Shown here piece after piece: positions 44,393-52,366 of a DNA stretch of 60,013 bases (its first letter is position 1; every line of letters begins with the position of its first letter). A program made the translations under genes and the position numbers. Under the pieces are notes generated by a model that was given only the letters and a program-made list of their open reading frames with translations, did no database searches and was not told the DNA's origin. The stretch spans positions 1-60,013 of the forward strand of contig PKDJ01000111.1 in assembly GCA_002862545.1 (NCBI GenBank), written 5' to 3'. The DNA is from Pseudomonadota bacterium (GTDB lineage Bacteria > Myxococcota_A > UBA796 > GCA-2862545).

Positions 44393-45780
44393 TGTTCCGT
44401 GGCAAGGTGCGCACGATTCACTTCGTCGGAATTGGCGGAATCGGCATGAGCGGTATTGCCGAGGTCCTGCTCACCACAGGCTACCGTGTGACGGGCTCCG
44501 ACCTGAGGGTCTCACCGACCGTGGAGAGGCTCAGGCGGCTCGGCGCACGGATCGCCATCGGCCACGAGCCCGCCAACCTCGGTCACGCCGATGTGCTCGT
44601 GCGCTCGACAGCCGTCGGTTCCGAGAACCCCGAGGTGAGGGCCGCGCAAGCCCTTGGCGTGCCCGTCATCCGACGGGCCGAGATGCTCGCGGAGCTGATG
44701 CGACTGAAGTACGGTATCGCCGTGGCGGGCACACACGGCAAGACGACGACAACGTCCATGTTGGCGACTTGTCTGGCGGCCGGGGGTATGGATCCTACGG
44801 TCGTGATCGGTGGGCGCATCGACTCTCTCGGAGGGACCAACGCCCGTCTAGGCGCTGGTGACTACCTCGTTGCCGAGGCCGACGAGTCTGACGGTTCTTT
44901 TCTGTTCCTGTCGCCCACGGTCTCGCTGGTCACGAACATCGACCCCGAGCACATGGACCACTACGGCTCAGTCGAGGCTCTCGAGTCGACCTTCGAACAG
45001 TTTGCCAACAAGGTTCCGTTCTACGGGTTCTCGGTGCTCTGCATCGATCATCCCCGCGTGCAGCGACTCATTCCGAAGGTGCGTCGGAGGGTCGTCACGT
45101 ATGGATTTGCGAGGCAGGCTGACTACCGAATCGGCGGTGTGCCGGAGAACGACGGACTGGAGACCCACTTCACGGTGTACCGTCGCGATGAGCGGCTAGG
45201 GGCCATCACACTCGCCATGCCCGGGAGGCACAATGTCTCCAACGCCATCGGTGCGGTCGCGGCGGCGATGGAGCTCTCCATTCCCTTCGAGGTCATTCAG
45301 AGAGCGCTCCATCAGTTCTCGGGTGTCCAGAGGCGTTTCTCGGTTGTCGGCCAGGCGGGAGAGGTCACTGTCGTAGACGACTATGGGCATCATCCCGTAG
45401 AGATCGAGGCCACGCTCGAGGCTGCTGAGGCAGCATTTCCCGACAAGCGCATCATCGCGGTCTTTCAGCCGCACCGCTACTCGCGGGTCAGAGATCTCTG
45501 GAGTGATTTCTGTGGCGCCTTCAACAGGGCAAGCGCCGTCTTGGTCTGTCCGGTCTACGCTGCGGGCGAGGAGCCGATCGCCGGCATCACGCACGACGAG
45601 ATCGGGAAGGAGATGCGAGAGAGAGGGCACCGCAATGTGACGGCGGTCGACGACCTCCCGGCAGCTACCGCGTGGCTAGCGGAGTCCGTGAGCGCAGGGG
45701 ATGTCGTGATCACGCTTGGTGCAGGCAACGTGAACACGGTCTGCCGCGACCTCTTGGCTGTTCTCGAGGAGCGTGCATGA
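44392..45780 (+). CDS. murC: UDP-MurNAc-L-alanine ligase MurC
   Basis: MurC starts the peptide stem. VHFVGIGGIGMSG-like residues (IHFVGIGGIGMSGIAEVLL) begin the chain, the ATP loop is VAGTHGKTTTTSML, and EADESDGSFL, NIDPEHMDHYG, DDYGHHPVEI and QPHRYSRV follow. Length is 462 residues. AAGGAGG lies before the ATG, which overlaps the ftsW stop; the longer frame from 44116 is rejected. The murB-like gene overlaps its end. Confidence 0.96.
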   Translation: MFRGKVRTIHFVGIGGIGMSGIAEVLLTTGYRVTGSDLRVSPTVERLRRLGARIAIGHEPANLGHADVLVRSTAVGSENPEVRAAQALGVPVIRRAEMLAELMRLKYGIAVAGTHGKTTTTSMLATCLAAGGMDPTVVIGGRIDSLGGTNARLGAGDYLVAEADESDGSFLFLSPTVSLVTNIDPEHMDHYGSVEALESTFEQFANKVPFYGFSVLCIDHPRVQRLIPKVRRRVVTYGFARQADYRIGGVPENDGLETHFTVYRRDERLGAITLAMPGRHNVSNAIGAVAAAMELSIPFEVIQRALHQFSGVQRRFSVVGQAGEVTVVDDYGHHPVEIEATLEAAEAAFPDKRIIAVFQPHRYSRVRDLWSDFCGAFNRASAVLVCPVYAAGEEPIAGITHDEIGKEMRERGHRNVTAVDDLPAATAWLAESVSAGDVVITLGAGNVNTVCRDLLAVLEERA

Positions 45781-46589
45781 GCGAGGATGGGCTGTCTGTG
45801 CGGCTTGATGAGCCGCTGGCGGCCCACCTGCCACTGCGCACTGGAGGGCGCTGTGAGGCGTGGGTGGTCGCTCACACGATCGAGGGCCTCACGCGAGTCG
45901 TGAGAGAGTGTCGACGTGCAAAGTGGCCGGTGAGGCTGATCGGGGCTGGCACGCGAACGGTGGCGCGAGATGGTGCGCACCGAGGTGTCGTGCTGCGTCT
46001 CGGGGCGGCTCTGGGTGAGATTCGTCCGGGCGAGCGGTGGGTCGTAGGCGCGTCCTGTCCGGTTCCGGCTCTGGTATCAGCAGCAGAGGGCGAGGCTCGT
46101 GGAGGACTCGAGGCCCATGCCGTAGTGCCGGGCTCCGTCGGAGCGTCGCTTCGTCTCGATGACGGATGGGACGAGTTGGTGGAGGCAGTCTGGGCCATCT
46201 CACGGGATGCTGAGCGGGAGCTGACACTGGAGGAGGCTCGCCGCCGAAAACTGATCATCACCAAGGTGGCGCTGCGACTTCCTCTGTTGGACTCGGCCGG
46301 GCGAAGACGCCTGGCCAAGGCGCGCGCTCTACAGCGGCCGGTTCCATCAGCTTCTGTGTATGCCGTGCCTCGAAAAGTGAGTGTCCGTGAAGTCCTCCGC
46401 TCGTCGGTCCTGGAGCGGGTGAGACTCCGCGGCATCGTCATTCCTGCCGAGGCGCCCGAGCTCTTGGTGAACATCGGCGGCGGGTCAGCCGCCGATGCGC
46501 GTCTTCTGCAGCGATCGGCGATCGACCGCGCCCGGCGGGTGCGCGGTATCGAGCTTAGAGACCGAGTGGACTGGATTGGCGGCCGATAG
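45777..46589 (+). CDS. murB: Degenerate MurB-like FAD protein
   Basis: MurB reduces UDP-GlcNAc-enolpyruvate to UDP-MurNAc. Position after murC and the traces of the fold support the call: LPLRTGGRCEAWVV, LIGAGTRTVARDGAHRGVVLRL for the FAD loop, VVPGSVGASLRLDDG, and the C-terminal RRVRGIELRDRVDWIGG. It is 270 residues, shorter than usual (about 300 or more). The region normally reading YRxSxF is missing, and the serine acid motif GSxFKNP appears only as SASVYAVP. It may be a fast-evolving enzyme or a non-catalytic relic. Another murB elsewhere would settle which. Confidence 0.7.
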   Translation: MSEDGLSVRLDEPLAAHLPLRTGGRCEAWVVAHTIEGLTRVVRECRRAKWPVRLIGAGTRTVARDGAHRGVVLRLGAALGEIRPGERWVVGASCPVPALVSAAEGEARGGLEAHAVVPGSVGASLRLDDGWDELVEAVWAISRDAERELTLEEARRRKLIITKVALRLPLLDSAGRRRLAKARALQRPVPSASVYAVPRKVSVREVLRSSVLERVRLRGIVIPAEAPELLVNIGGGSAADARLLQRSAIDRARRVRGIELRDRVDWIGGR

Positions 46590-46606
46590 GTCGCGAGGAG
46601 GCCGTC

Positions 46607-47527
46607 ATGGTGGAGCGCGGGCGTGTGGTTGGTGTTCTCATGGGTGGACTATCAACCGAGCGTGAGATCTCCCTCGCTACGGGCCAGGCTGTCATCGCTG
46701 CGCTTCGGGAGCGTGGCTGGTACACCATCGGCATCGACGTAGGCAGGGATCTGCCGGACCAACTCCGTGCGAACCGGATTGACGTGGCCTGGGTGGCATT
46801 GCATGGCCGCTTCGGCGAAGACGGCTGCGTGCAGGGGCTACTCGAGATGCTCGGCATTCCGTACACGGGCAGTGGTGTGCTCGCATCCGCTCTGGCGATG
46901 GACAAGATCGCGACCAAGAGACACCTGCAGGCACTCCCCGAGATCACGCTCGCACGGGACGCTGTGGTGCGAGTGGGGCAGCCGCTACCGGACATCCTTC
47001 CCTGCGTTGTGAAGCCCGCGGTCGGCGGCTCGACGATCGGGATCGCCAAGTGCACCACAGCCGATGAGCTGGAGGCGGCTGTGGCGCAAGCACTTGCTCT
47101 GGATGCACAGGTCCTTGTCGAGGAGCTGATCCTCGGCGATGAGATCACGGTCGCGGTGGTGGACGGGCAGGCGATGCCCGTGGTCCGGATCTTGCCTGAG
47201 TCAGGATTCTTCGACTTTGAGGCTAAGTATACGAAGGGCCTGACCCGCTATGAGGTTCCCGCTGCGATCGACAGCCACACTTGGGAACGCGCGCAGTCTG
47301 CGGCGGTTGCAGCGTACGAGGCGATCGGTTGCTCGGGGCTCGCCAGGGCCGACTTCATGGTGCGAAATGACGGGGAGCCGGTGTTTTTGGAGATAAACAC
47401 ACTGCCCGGAATGACGGCGACTTCGCTGTCCCCAATGGCAGCGGGGGCAACGGGCGTGTCGTTTCCAGAGCTCGTGGAGAAAATCCTCCATGGCGCACAC
47501 GTGATGTCACCGGAGCAAGGGAGCTAG
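46607..47527 (+). CDS. ddl: D-alanine--D-alanine ligase
   Basis: Ddl makes the D-Ala-D-Ala dipeptide used by MurF. It is an ATP-grasp enzyme of 306 residues. MGGLSTEREISLATG, HGRFGEDGCVQGLLEMLGIPYTGSG, VVKPAVGGSTIGI, and EINTLPGMTATSLSP are characteristic. GAGGAGG precedes the ATG. The cluster continues with ftsQ after 132 bp. Confidence 0.95.
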   Translation: MVERGRVVGVLMGGLSTEREISLATGQAVIAALRERGWYTIGIDVGRDLPDQLRANRIDVAWVALHGRFGEDGCVQGLLEMLGIPYTGSGVLASALAMDKIATKRHLQALPEITLARDAVVRVGQPLPDILPCVVKPAVGGSTIGIAKCTTADELEAAVAQALALDAQVLVEELILGDEITVAVVDGQAMPVVRILPESGFFDFEAKYTKGLTRYEVPAAIDSHTWERAQSAAVAAYEAIGCSGLARADFMVRNDGEPVFLEINTLPGMTATSLSPMAAGATGVSFPELVEKILHGAHVMSPEQGS

Positions 47528-47557
47528 TCGTCTCTACGGTCTATCGAACAATGTGCC

Positions 47558-47586
47558 TTGATTGTGGATGCCGCACCTGGTATTCG
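47558..47586 (+). promoter_or_regulatory. Weak promoter candidate for ftsQ-ftsZ
   Basis: TTGATT (47558-47563) and TATTCG (47581-47586) with a 17-nt spacer fit a sigma-70 promoter poorly at the -10. It would drive ftsQ and ftsZ. Confidence 0.3.
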
Positions 47587-47598
47587 TAGTTACCCCTA

Positions 47599-47651
47599 GC
47601 GCCCTCAAATCCCTCCTTAGGGCGCCCCCCTCTCCCTCCTCTTCCTTCCCC
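47599..47651 (+). other. Hairpin followed by 27-nt pyrimidine tract before ftsQ
   Basis: GCGCCCT (47599-47605) pairs with AGGGCGC (47619-47625) over a 13-nt loop. From 47625 to 47651 every base is C or T. The tract runs almost to the ftsQ start at 47660 and occupies the ribosome-binding site region. It could mark Rho-dependent termination after ddl, or a protein-S1-dependent initiation region. Confidence 0.45.
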
Positions 47652-47659
47652 AAATCAAC

Positions 47660-48427
47660 GTGTCATCAAGCTCTCTACATCGCCGCACTGCGGTCGTAGT
47701 ACGCCTGCTGTTGGGCTCGAGTGTTGTCTCGGTCGCCCTTGGCATTGTCGGTGCTGGGCTGTGGGTGGCTCGGCCCGACCACGCGCACGTTGCTGTGGTG
47801 GAGTTCCCTGGCGCGCACCATGCTTCCGAGCCGGCGCTGCGGCACCTCTCGGAGATTCGCTATGGCATGCGCATCTGGGAAGTTGACACAGAGACGGTTG
47901 CGCGTGCTGTGGAGCGCCACCCTTGGGTCGCGAGTGCCAATGCCGAGGTGGTGTGGCCAGACACTGTGAGGGTTCATGTCGCGGAGAAGCAGCCGCTAGC
48001 CACAGTGCTGACCACCAACGGGCTTCGCTATGTCGACGAGGCCGGCGTGGCCTTTCTCCGCGCCGACGCAGCCGAGGCCGATCTGCCGGTCCTCACGGGT
48101 GTCAGTGACGATCTCGTCCAGCAGCACCCGGAGCTGCCTGGGTTGGTCATCCGAGCCTCTCTCGACCTCATCGACGACCTCGACACCCGGGGACTCGTTG
48201 ACCGCGCACGCTTGTCCGGGGTGCACTTCTCGTCGACGCGTGGCTTCACCGTGACCGTTGGGCAGGCGCGCTTGGTCTTCGGTCTGGATGACCATGAGCG
48301 CCAGACGGACCGGCTCGCATCACTGGTTCGCGAGGGGGTCGTGTCATTCGACCGACCGCTGCATGTCGACCTCGTTCCCGAGACCGTCGCCATCGTGCGT
48401 GACCGCGTACACCTAGGCGATGGCTGA
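47660..48427 (+). CDS. ftsQ: Cell division protein FtsQ/DivIB
   Basis: FtsQ is a bitopic inner-membrane divisome protein. A membrane segment ([23 protein letters not shown]) follows a short N terminus; a POTRA domain ([13 protein letters not shown] to [25 protein letters not shown]) and the FtsQ beta domain follow. Length is 255 residues. Start is a GTG with no purine-rich ribosome-binding site, only a pyrimidine tract. ftsA, its usual next neighbour, is missing and ftsZ follows. Confidence 0.87.
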   Translation: MSSSSLHRRTAVVVRLLLGSSVVSVALGIVGAGLWVARPDHAHVAVVEFPGAHHASEPALRHLSEIRYGMRIWEVDTETVARAVERHPWVASANAEVVWPDTVRVHVAEKQPLATVLTTNGLRYVDEAGVAFLRADAAEADLPVLTGVSDDLVQQHPELPGLVIRASLDLIDDLDTRGLVDRARLSGVHFSSTRGFTVTVGQARLVFGLDDHERQTDRLASLVREGVVSFDRPLHVDLVPETVAIVRDRVHLGDG

Positions 48428-48483
48428 CTCCATCCTTCCAACCAACCTCACCACTCCCGCCTACATTCCCCGAGGACACCACC

Positions 48484-49608
48484 ATGATCGAGATCATTCA
48501 AGACGAAGCACTTTCAGAAGGCGCACGCATCAAAGTTATCGGTGTCGGCGGTGGTGGCGGGAATGCCGTCAACACGATGATCTCGGCGGGTCTCACGGGC
48601 GTAGAGTTCATTGCGATGAACACGGATGCTCAAGATCTCAAGCGGTCGCTTGCCAACCGGCGGTTCCAGCTCGGCACTCAGCTGACCAAGGGCCTCGGCG
48701 CAGGAGCGAATCCAGAGGTGGGCCGAGAGGCCGCGCTCGAGGACCGCGATCGGATCGCTGAGCTTGTCGTCGGCGCTGACATGGTGTTCGTGACGGCCGG
48801 TATGGGCGGCGGCACCGGAACTGGGGCTGCCCCTGTGATTGCTCAGGTGGCGCGCGAGTGTGGTGCGCTCACGGTGGCCGTCGTCACTCGGCCGTTCTTC
48901 TTCGAGGGCAAGCGTCGTAGGCGCCAGGCCGAGGAGGGGATCGAGGCCATGGGCCAGAATGTAGACACTCTCATCACCATCCCCAACCAGCGTCTCGTGG
49001 CGATGGCGTCGGAGCGCACCTCCATGAAGGAGGCGTTCCGGATGGCTGACGAGGTCCTGCTGCAGGCTGTGAAGGGTGTCTCGGACCTGATCAACTTCCA
49101 GGGCATGGTGAACGTGGACTTCGCGGATGTCCGGACCATCATGGGGAGCAAGGGAATCGCCCTCATGGGTGTCGGTGCTGCGAGCGGCGAGCACAAGACC
49201 GTTGAGGCCGCACAGCGCGCCATCTCATCGCCATTGCTGGACGATGTCTCCATCGTTGGCGCGACCTCCGTGCTGATCAACATCACGGGGAACAGCAACC
49301 TGACGATGTACGAGATGCACGAGGCGTCTTCGCTCATTCAGGAGGAGGCGCACGAGGATGCCGAGGTCATCTGGGGCTGGGTCATCGACGATACGATGGA
49401 AGATGAGGCTCGTGTGACCGTCATCGCGACCGGCTTCGAGGAGACGCGTCAGATGCTCCAGCCGCAGAGCGTCGAGCGTCGCGTGAACGAGCGCGTCATG
49501 AGCAACGTCGGGGGGCGTGGTCGCGGTCGGGGGCGTGAGCTTCATAGCGGCATTGATCCGATCTACGAAGACTACGACATCCCCACGTTCTTCCGAAACG
49601 CCGACTGA
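48484..49608 (+). CDS. ftsZ: Cell division GTPase FtsZ
   Basis: FtsZ polymerises into the Z ring. [17 protein letters not shown] starts the GTPase domain, GGGTGTG at 108-114 is the tubulin signature loop, and [11 protein letters not shown] carries the T7 region. The chain is 374 residues with a short linker ([15 protein letters not shown]) and the conserved tail peptide [12 protein letters not shown]. That tail binds FtsA in other bacteria, which suggests ftsA exists elsewhere in the genome. GAGGACACC precedes the ATG. Confidence 0.97.
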   Translation: MIEIIQDEALSEGARIKVIGVGGGGGNAVNTMISAGLTGVEFIAMNTDAQDLKRSLANRRFQLGTQLTKGLGAGANPEVGREAALEDRDRIAELVVGADMVFVTAGMGGGTGTGAAPVIAQVARECGALTVAVVTRPFFFEGKRRRRQAEEGIEAMGQNVDTLITIPNQRLVAMASERTSMKEAFRMADEVLLQAVKGVSDLINFQGMVNVDFADVRTIMGSKGIALMGVGAASGEHKTVEAAQRAISSPLLDDVSIVGATSVLINITGNSNLTMYEMHEASSLIQEEAHEDAEVIWGWVIDDTMEDEARVTVIATGFEETRQMLQPQSVERRVNERVMSNVGGRGRGRGRELHSGIDPIYEDYDIPTFFRNAD

Positions 49609-49616
49609 GATGCCGT

Positions 49617-49638
49617 CGGAGCAGCACGTGCAGCTCCG
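49617..49638. terminator. Possible bidirectional hairpin between ftsZ and the TPR-like gene
   Basis: CGGAGC and GCTCCG flank an inner GCAC/GTGC stem with one A-A mismatch. No T-tract follows on either strand, so its ability to terminate is doubtful. Confidence 0.35.
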
Positions 49639-49649
49639 GTGCGCTGGCG

Positions 49650-50600
49650 TCAAGGGTCGAGTTTCTCGATTCGGGCGCGGACGCGCTCGACGCCAGCGTT
49701 GAGAGCAGGCAGCGGCTCGCCGGTCCAGCCGCGAGACTCGGCGAACTCGACGGCCTTGGTGTAGTAGCGCAGGGTCTTGAGCAGGAGCGCGACGACGCGC
49801 TCCGACAGCTGGTCCCGATAGCGAGCGGTCTCCTCGTCGCTCAGGCGTCGTGGCGGGGTCTCGCTCAGGAGAGCGGCTGCGAACTGCTCGTGCGCCTGGG
49901 CGACGCTGAGTAGTGCGGGCAGGGTGTGCGCGATCTCGTCGAGCCGAATGATCTCTTCAAGCTGCTCCTTCGCCAGGACGACATAGGTGGAGCGTTCCTC
50001 CAGCTGCCTCGCCCTCTGGGAATCGGAGCCACGAAACACGATGGTGTCGGCCGAGGCGACGGCAAGTTCCGCGAGACGAGCGCGGGCAGCTGCCTGGTAG
50101 AAGGGGGAGGCGGTCGCTGGCATGCGGTCCAGCAGCTCATCTAGAGCTCGAAGCGCACGCCTCTCTCGGCCCCGCTCCAAGTCCCATAGGGCGTACAGCA
50201 CACCGATCTTCACCTGGTCGCCAAGAGGCCGGAGCGTGGGGTCGCCCAGCGCGCGGAGGCCTTGTTGTGCGCGCCGCCACTCACCGAGTCGCCCGAGCGT
50301 CTCTGCTCGTCTAAACACGACATCATCACGTGGTGTGTCAGCGGGCCAGCTGGAGAGCAGCGCGTCATATTCGACGAGTGCAAGCTCGGGTGAGCCGCTG
50401 TACTCCAGCGCGAGGGCATGGAGGTATTGGGCTTGCCGGAAATGGTCTCCCGGAGTGCGCATGGCCTCCGCCGAGACCAGTGCCGCTCCTTCGAAGTCGC
50501 CGGCGCGAGCTCGCGCCCTTGCTTCATCGAGAAGGTCACTGGGTGGTGCAGCGAGAGCGAGTCCGGCGAGTAGGTGCATGAGCATGACGGGTTCGACCAT
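49650..50600 (-). CDS. Exported TPR-like protein of unknown function
   Basis: This is a helical protein of about 316 residues. A short hydrophobic N terminus (MLMHLLAGLALAAPP) looks like a signal peptide. Residues about 25-150 carry tetratricopeptide-like patterns (RARAGDFEGAALVSAEAM, QYLHALALEYSGSPELALVEYDALL, RAETLGRLGEWRRAQQGLRAL), and a long helical C terminus follows. I do not recognise a family. TPR proteins near divisome genes may assist envelope assembly, but that is a guess. The start at 50600 is chosen to include the signal peptide; an upstream frame runs through a strong hairpin and is rejected. Confidence 0.7.
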   Translation of the reverse strand: MVEPVMLMHLLAGLALAAPPSDLLDEARARARAGDFEGAALVSAEAMRTPGDHFRQAQYLHALALEYSGSPELALVEYDALLSSWPADTPRDDVVFRRAETLGRLGEWRRAQQGLRALGDPTLRPLGDQVKIGVLYALWDLERGRERRALRALDELLDRMPATASPFYQAAARARLAELAVASADTIVFRGSDSQRARQLEERSTYVVLAKEQLEEIIRLDEIAHTLPALLSVAQAHEQFAAALLSETPPRRLSDEETARYRDQLSERVVALLLKTLRYYTKAVEFAESRGWTGEPLPALNAGVERVRARIEKLDP

Positions 50601-50947
50601 CTCGACGACGAGGGGTTCCCAAGGAGAACGACCCTCTTTCGATGCGAAAGAGGGTCGGTGCCGGTCAAGCCGTGTGGGTAATCTGACCCCCTTCGGCAAG
50701 GCGAAGGTGGGCTTCATGTTCACCGCTGCTGGCTGCCCTGCCAGAAGGGCTGCGCTTCACGGTGAGGGACAAATCCCGAAGATGAAAGCACGAGGGGGAC
50801 TATTGATGGAACCCAAGCTCGAACCTGCCAGCACAGGCAGCATACCTCGTCCTCCCTCACGCCATCAAGGGCGCGAACGTGGCGCATGCTTATCGAGCGG
50901 GACAAGTGCGGAGCGCGACGAGGGGAAGTGAGGTCGCGGAGGGTGCC
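50601..50947. other. 347-bp divergent gap before the glycosyltransferase gene
   Basis: This stretch lies between two divergent starts. It contains a 13-bp hairpin (50629-50657) next to the minus-strand gene. I see no convincing promoter and no frame that looks coding. The rest is unremarkable. Confidence 0.5.
50629..50657 (-). repeat. 13-bp perfect inverted repeat with 3-nt loop
   Basis: CGACCCTCTTTCG (50629-50641) and CGAAAGAGGGTCG (50645-50657) are exact complements around ATG. Read on the minus strand, TTCTCCTT follows, giving a terminator-like shape about 30 nt before the TPR-like start. It could be an attenuator, the end of a small RNA, or an operator. Confidence 0.5.
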
Positions 50948-52366
50948 GTGGACTGGCAGACAAGCGTGTTGGCGCTCTATCTGGCCGTGCTCACGGTTCT
51001 CTGCCTGAACGGTCTGCATCGCCTCTGGCTGCTTGCGGAATACCGCCGCCGCAGCCGGGTGGAGCACGGGCGCGGGCCGCAGGAATGGCCCCGGGTGACG
51101 GTTCAGCTTCCCGTGTACAACGAGCGGTACGTCGTTCAGCGGCTCATCGAGGCATGCGGAGCGCTCGACTACCCTCGCGAGCGTCTGCAAATTCAGGTGC
51201 TAGACGACTCGACAGACGACACGACATCATTGGCGGAGAAGGCGGTACGCTCGCTGTGCGAGCAAGGGGTCGCTGCCGTCGTGTTGCACCGCGAGAACAG
51301 GCTCGGCTTCAAGGCTGGAGCGCTCGCGGAGGGACTGTCCAGCGCAACCGGAGAGCTCGTGGCCATCTTCGATGCCGACTTTGTTCCTCCGCCCAATTTT
51401 CTCCGTCGGACGGTGCCGCACTTCACCGAAGGAGTGGGGATGGTTCAGGCGCGATGGGGACACTTGAACCCAAGGACGTCTTGGCTCACGGCTGCGCAGT
51501 CCACACTCCTCGACGGGCACTTCGTGGTTGAGCACACCGCTCGGTACGCATCTGGTCGCTGGTTCAACTTCAACGGTACCGCCGGCGTATGGCGTCGTGA
51601 GGCGATCACAGCTGGCGGAGGCTGGCAGCACGACACCCTGACCGAAGACCTCGACTTGAGCTATCGAGCCCAGCTCGCGGGCTGGCGCTTCATCTACCTC
51701 GTCGATGTCGTCGCGCCCGCGGAGCTGCCGCCGACGATGAGGGCCTTCAAGGCGCAGCAGCATCGTTGGGCGAAGGGCAGTATCCAGACGGCAAGGAAGC
51801 TACTGGTGCCGATCTGGAGGGCTCCGGTGCCACTGGCAGTCAAGCTCGAGGCCACCGCGCATCTTACGGCAAACCTGTCATATCCGCTGCTGGTTGTGCT
51901 CTCGCTAATCCTGCCCTGGGCGATCTTGGCCCGTGCGGGTGAGGGGCCGGACGCTCTGCTTCTTGTCGACCTAGCGCTGTTCGCAGGCGCACTGTTCCCG
52001 TTCTTGGGGTACTACGGCGTTGCGATCATCGGCTCCGGACAACAAGGCGTCGGGCGTCGGCTGGCGACCCTGCCCCTGGCGCTGGCTCTTGGCCTCGGTA
52101 TGGCGCTCGCCCAGAGTCGCGCGGTGGTCCAAGGCCTCTCGGGACCCATTGGCATCTTCGAGCGAACTCCGAAGACCGGTGGCCTTGGCGACGCTACCTA
52201 CCAGGCTGTGGTTCCCGCTCTCACGACGCTGGAGCTGGCGATGGCGCTCTATCTAGCTGTGGCTCTGGTGGGCGTGGCCTTGATGGGTGACGTGGTGTCA
52301 TTGCCCTTCCTAGGGCTGTTTACCCTGGGCTACGGGTTGGTCGCACTGTCGAGTATCGAAGGCTGA
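50948..52366 (+). CDS. Membrane family-2 glycosyltransferase (cellulose-synthase / CslA-like)
   Basis: This is a processive-type beta-glycosyltransferase in the inner membrane, making a polysaccharide from a nucleotide sugar. A membrane helix starts the chain, the cytosolic GT-A domain has TVQLPVYNERYVV, D142-x-D144 (FDADF), the catalytic TED motif at D234, and Q270-x-x-R273-W274 (QQHRW). Three or more membrane helices follow. Length is 472 residues. The GTG at 50948 is chosen because GGAGG lies 5 nt upstream. The glycan product is unknown. It overlaps the next, convergent gene by 57 bp. Confidence 0.85.
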   Translation: MDWQTSVLALYLAVLTVLCLNGLHRLWLLAEYRRRSRVEHGRGPQEWPRVTVQLPVYNERYVVQRLIEACGALDYPRERLQIQVLDDSTDDTTSLAEKAVRSLCEQGVAAVVLHRENRLGFKAGALAEGLSSATGELVAIFDADFVPPPNFLRRTVPHFTEGVGMVQARWGHLNPRTSWLTAAQSTLLDGHFVVEHTARYASGRWFNFNGTAGVWRREAITAGGGWQHDTLTEDLDLSYRAQLAGWRFIYLVDVVAPAELPPTMRAFKAQQHRWAKGSIQTARKLLVPIWRAPVPLAVKLEATAHLTANLSYPLLVVLSLILPWAILARAGEGPDALLLVDLALFAGALFPFLGYYGVAIIGSGQQGVGRRLATLPLALALGLGMALAQSRAVVQGLSGPIGIFERTPKTGGLGDATYQAVVPALTTLELAMALYLAVALVGVALMGDVVSLPFLGLFTLGYGLVALSSIEG

